Positions 61,935 through 64,000 of a stretch of DNA of 64,000 nucleotides are shown here, piece after piece. Numbering within the stretch: position 1 is the stretch's first letter; the number at the start of each line of letters is the position of its first letter. The stretch is from Patagioenas fasciata (taxonomy: Eukaryota > Chordata > Aves > Columbiformes > Columbidae): positions 119,333,001-119,397,000 of the forward strand of contig NC_092520.1 in assembly GCF_037038585.1 (NCBI RefSeq), written 5' to 3'. A model generated the notes under the pieces. The model searched no databases and was not told the DNA's origin. It saw only the letters and a list, made by a program, of their open reading frames with translations. The position numbers and the translations under genes were made by a program.

Positions 61935-63884
61935 TATGTTAATTTTTTTTCGAGCTGCTAAATCAGGAGCAAACATGCCTTGGGACAGGCTTTCTGCCTT
62001 GGACTTCTGTCAGGTTAGTGTCCAGGCTATGGCTGAGATGGTTTAAGAAGTTACTGTCTTCAGCTGCTTGTTTTTCCTGCCCTTCAGTTTTGCTGACATA
62101 CCTAGATAACGTGTCACGTCTTAACCCTGTTCTGTCAAATAATCTGTGTTAAGCATTACTGGTATTTTTCCTTCTAATGCAGAGAACCTCTGGCAGGATG
62201 AACTATTATAAGAAGTGAAGATGTTATGTTAGTTGTTGTGGGTGGAGTGTGATGTGATAAAAATTTTAATATAAGATGGTAAAACCCTTACATTTCCGGT
62301 TGCACTAGAAATAGGTATCTGACTGTAGTTGTCAGTTAACAACTATTCTGCTAATGGTAGCGTGAGAGTTTAAACTTGTATGGTATGACTTAAACTCTTA
62401 ATATTGTAGGTATGGATTAGGTAAATAACACGTCTCCACCCTTCATAAAATAACTGACAAAACAAACCATTTTTAGGGGATGGTTAACATCAAGGGCTGG
62501 CGTAGTGGCATATGAACAGTTTTGTTTGAAGAGTTCCCTGTAACCTTCTCAGATGAAATTTGAATCGTTACTATTAATATGCTATTCCCTCATTAGTGTA
62601 TTTAGTTCCTCGGTAATAAACGTTGTTCAGTCCTGAGGGTTTACTGAAATCAATTTCACTGGGTTGATTCCTGGATATATTTAAATCTTTCTAAAGATGA
62701 ACTGAGTTTTTGTAAAGATAAATTTACTTACAGAGTAAGAGAACATTTAAAAAATTGTATAGATGTCTCACTTTAAAATAATGTTACTTTTAATAAAACA
62801 AGACAGTCCTTGGTTCAGTTTTGAGATGTCTGAGTTATAGGACTACTATAACCTGTTCCAGTGTTTACTACACTTTGCATGTGAGCTTAGTTCTGCATTC
62901 TTGAAATATTAAAGAATCATCTCTAAAATATTGTAAGAGTGGCATTATTTAATTTTCATAGGAAACCTTCTTAAAATTGTAGCCATTTGAGATTGTGAAG
63001 GCAAGGTGACAAGGAAGAAGGAGTTTTATTACAACTAAATTCAGTAAATTTAAGTTTATGCTTCATGCAGATTATTTTTATGTGGTTTGAATCTTGGTGA
63101 AGCTAAATAGTATTTTCTACAAGAAAAAATGTTTTTGCATGCAGTGTTTAAATATTTGAAAATAGTATATTGTAACTGAACAGTTCTTCATATTACTAGT
63201 TTTTGAATATAAAGACTGTGTGATTTTGTGGGCTGATCACTTAAGAACTGAATTATTTCCAGCCCTTTTTCTTCATAAAAAGCTGAAGACAGAATTCAGT
63301 CGATTAATTCTCTAGCTCTTGTATTGTCTTAATTAGATTTTGTTTTATTTGTTGACAGAAAAGCAAAATAACTTACTTTTAAAATCCCTTACTTCAGAAA
63401 GCACTATTGTCAAGTTTTGTTTCATGAAACATTGCGTGACCCGTGGAACTATGGAATGTTTTTGTAGAAGCGAATTGAACCTTTGAGGTATTTAAAGCCT
63501 ACAGTAGTGTTGGTTTTTTTATGAAATGAGCTGGTTGTTCTACCAGATCACTGAGTACGATGTTGAGTATCTTGCAGGTTACCCTTAGTATGTATTGCTG
63601 AACCAGTAGGAATTAATTTCATAAGTCTCGTTATGGAACTGGTTTTTTTCCTGCACAGACACAATATTGTGTGTGTGTATACAATGGCCAGCTTTACAGC
63701 TGGTACCGCTTGATGTCACTTGTTGCATGTGCTTCCATAGGATTCTGTTTTTTATGGATCCAAAGTTGGTATGGTAGTTTGTGTCGCCTATTGCATCAGA
63801 ATGTCTGGGGTGCTGGTAGGAGCAGTACTGTGGTTGATTGGAAGTGGATTGGAAGCTATGCAGTGGTAGACTTGGAGGGAAACT

Positions 63885-64000
63885 CCTACCTGCAGCACTG
63901 TGTGCAGTTCTGGGTGCCACAGGATAAAAAGGATGTAAAGCTACTGGAGAGTGTTCAGAAGAGGGACATGAAGTTGGTGAAGGGTTTGGAGGGAAAACTG
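63885..64000 (+). mobile_element. CR1 LINE copy, sense, cut by window end
   Basis: CACTGTGTGCAGTTCTGGGT and TGAAGTTGGTGAAGGGTTTG match the CR1 ORF2 3' region in plus orientation. The element begins about 115 bp before the edge and should continue into the flanking sequence. Confidence 0.8.

Larger units (their letters stand above)
35640..64000 (+). other. HERC2: HERC2 gene, 5' part (exons 1-4)
   Basis: This is the gene-level span of HERC2 from the estimated transcription start to the right edge of the window. Exon 1 is non-coding; exons 2-4 carry 72, 115 and 138 coding bases. Introns 1, 2 and 3 are about 0.76, 10.9 and 6.9 kb, and intron 4 exceeds 9.2 kb. In vertebrates the protein is about 4,800 residues with three RCC1-like propellers, a cytochrome-b5-like domain, a MIB/HERC2 domain, a ZZ finger, a DOC domain and a C-terminal HECT ubiquitin-ligase domain. 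None of these falls in the 108 residues encoded here. The next exon, expected to continue with residues like DVNELKECLSV, was searched for by eye and is not in the window. Confidence 0.9.
54728..64000 (+). other. HERC2: HERC2 intron 4 (partial)
   Basis: More than 9.2 kb of phase-1 intron runs to the right edge. It holds an ancient CR1 remnant (57560), a long antisense CR1 (60750-61934) and a sense CR1 cut by the window end (63885). Exon 5 was not found. Other stretches are AT-rich with a T17-type tract near 58880. Confidence 0.8.

Noticed and set aside
1..64000. CRISPR arrays, bacterial operons, tRNA or rRNA genes
   Set aside because: None were seen. The window is vertebrate nuclear DNA, and the repeats present are CR1, an LTR and simple sequence.

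Overview
This window is vertebrate nuclear DNA, almost certainly from a bird. The evidence is two CpG-island promoters with split vertebrate genes, AT-rich non-coding DNA, many fragments of the CR1 LINE with its avian-type 3' end, and a solo LTR of an ERVL-like family widespread in birds. I cannot name the species. Nothing bacterial or viral in organisation is present, and most long open frames are chance or lie inside repeats.

Left end (1-1960): a CpG island holds the first coding exon of NIPA1 on the minus strand (coding 1365-1524). The gene continues leftwards out of the window, so 1-1364 is its first intron. Two perfect CRE palindromes (TGACGTCA) and several GC boxes lie upstream.

Middle (about 1960-35400): a 34 kb intergenic interval with no coding exon I can support. 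It holds one solo LTR with an intact 5-bp target-site duplication (6846-7388), a few low-complexity tracts, a short perfect hairpin, and CR1 fragments only in its last 1.5 kb.

Right end (about 35440-64000): a second CpG island starts HERC2 on the plus strand. Supported parts are a non-coding exon 1 (donor at 35777), exon 2 with the start codon (36582-36653), exon 3 (47544-47658) and exon 4 (54590-54727). Together they encode the first 108 residues plus one base of the giant HECT E3 ligase. Introns 2, 3 and 4 carry CR1 copies in both orientations. Two near-identical inverted copies flank exon 4.

The two genes are divergent neighbours. They are not an operon and share no pathway: NIPA1 is an endosomal/plasma-membrane Mg2+ transporter family protein, and HERC2 is a ubiquitin ligase. 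The adjacency is of evolutionary interest because in humans the two lie on either side of the Prader-Willi/Angelman interval of 15q11-q13. I found no new molecular system. The best leads are the inverted CR1 pair around HERC2 exon 4, the paired CREs at NIPA1, and the NIPA1-HERC2 adjacency itself.
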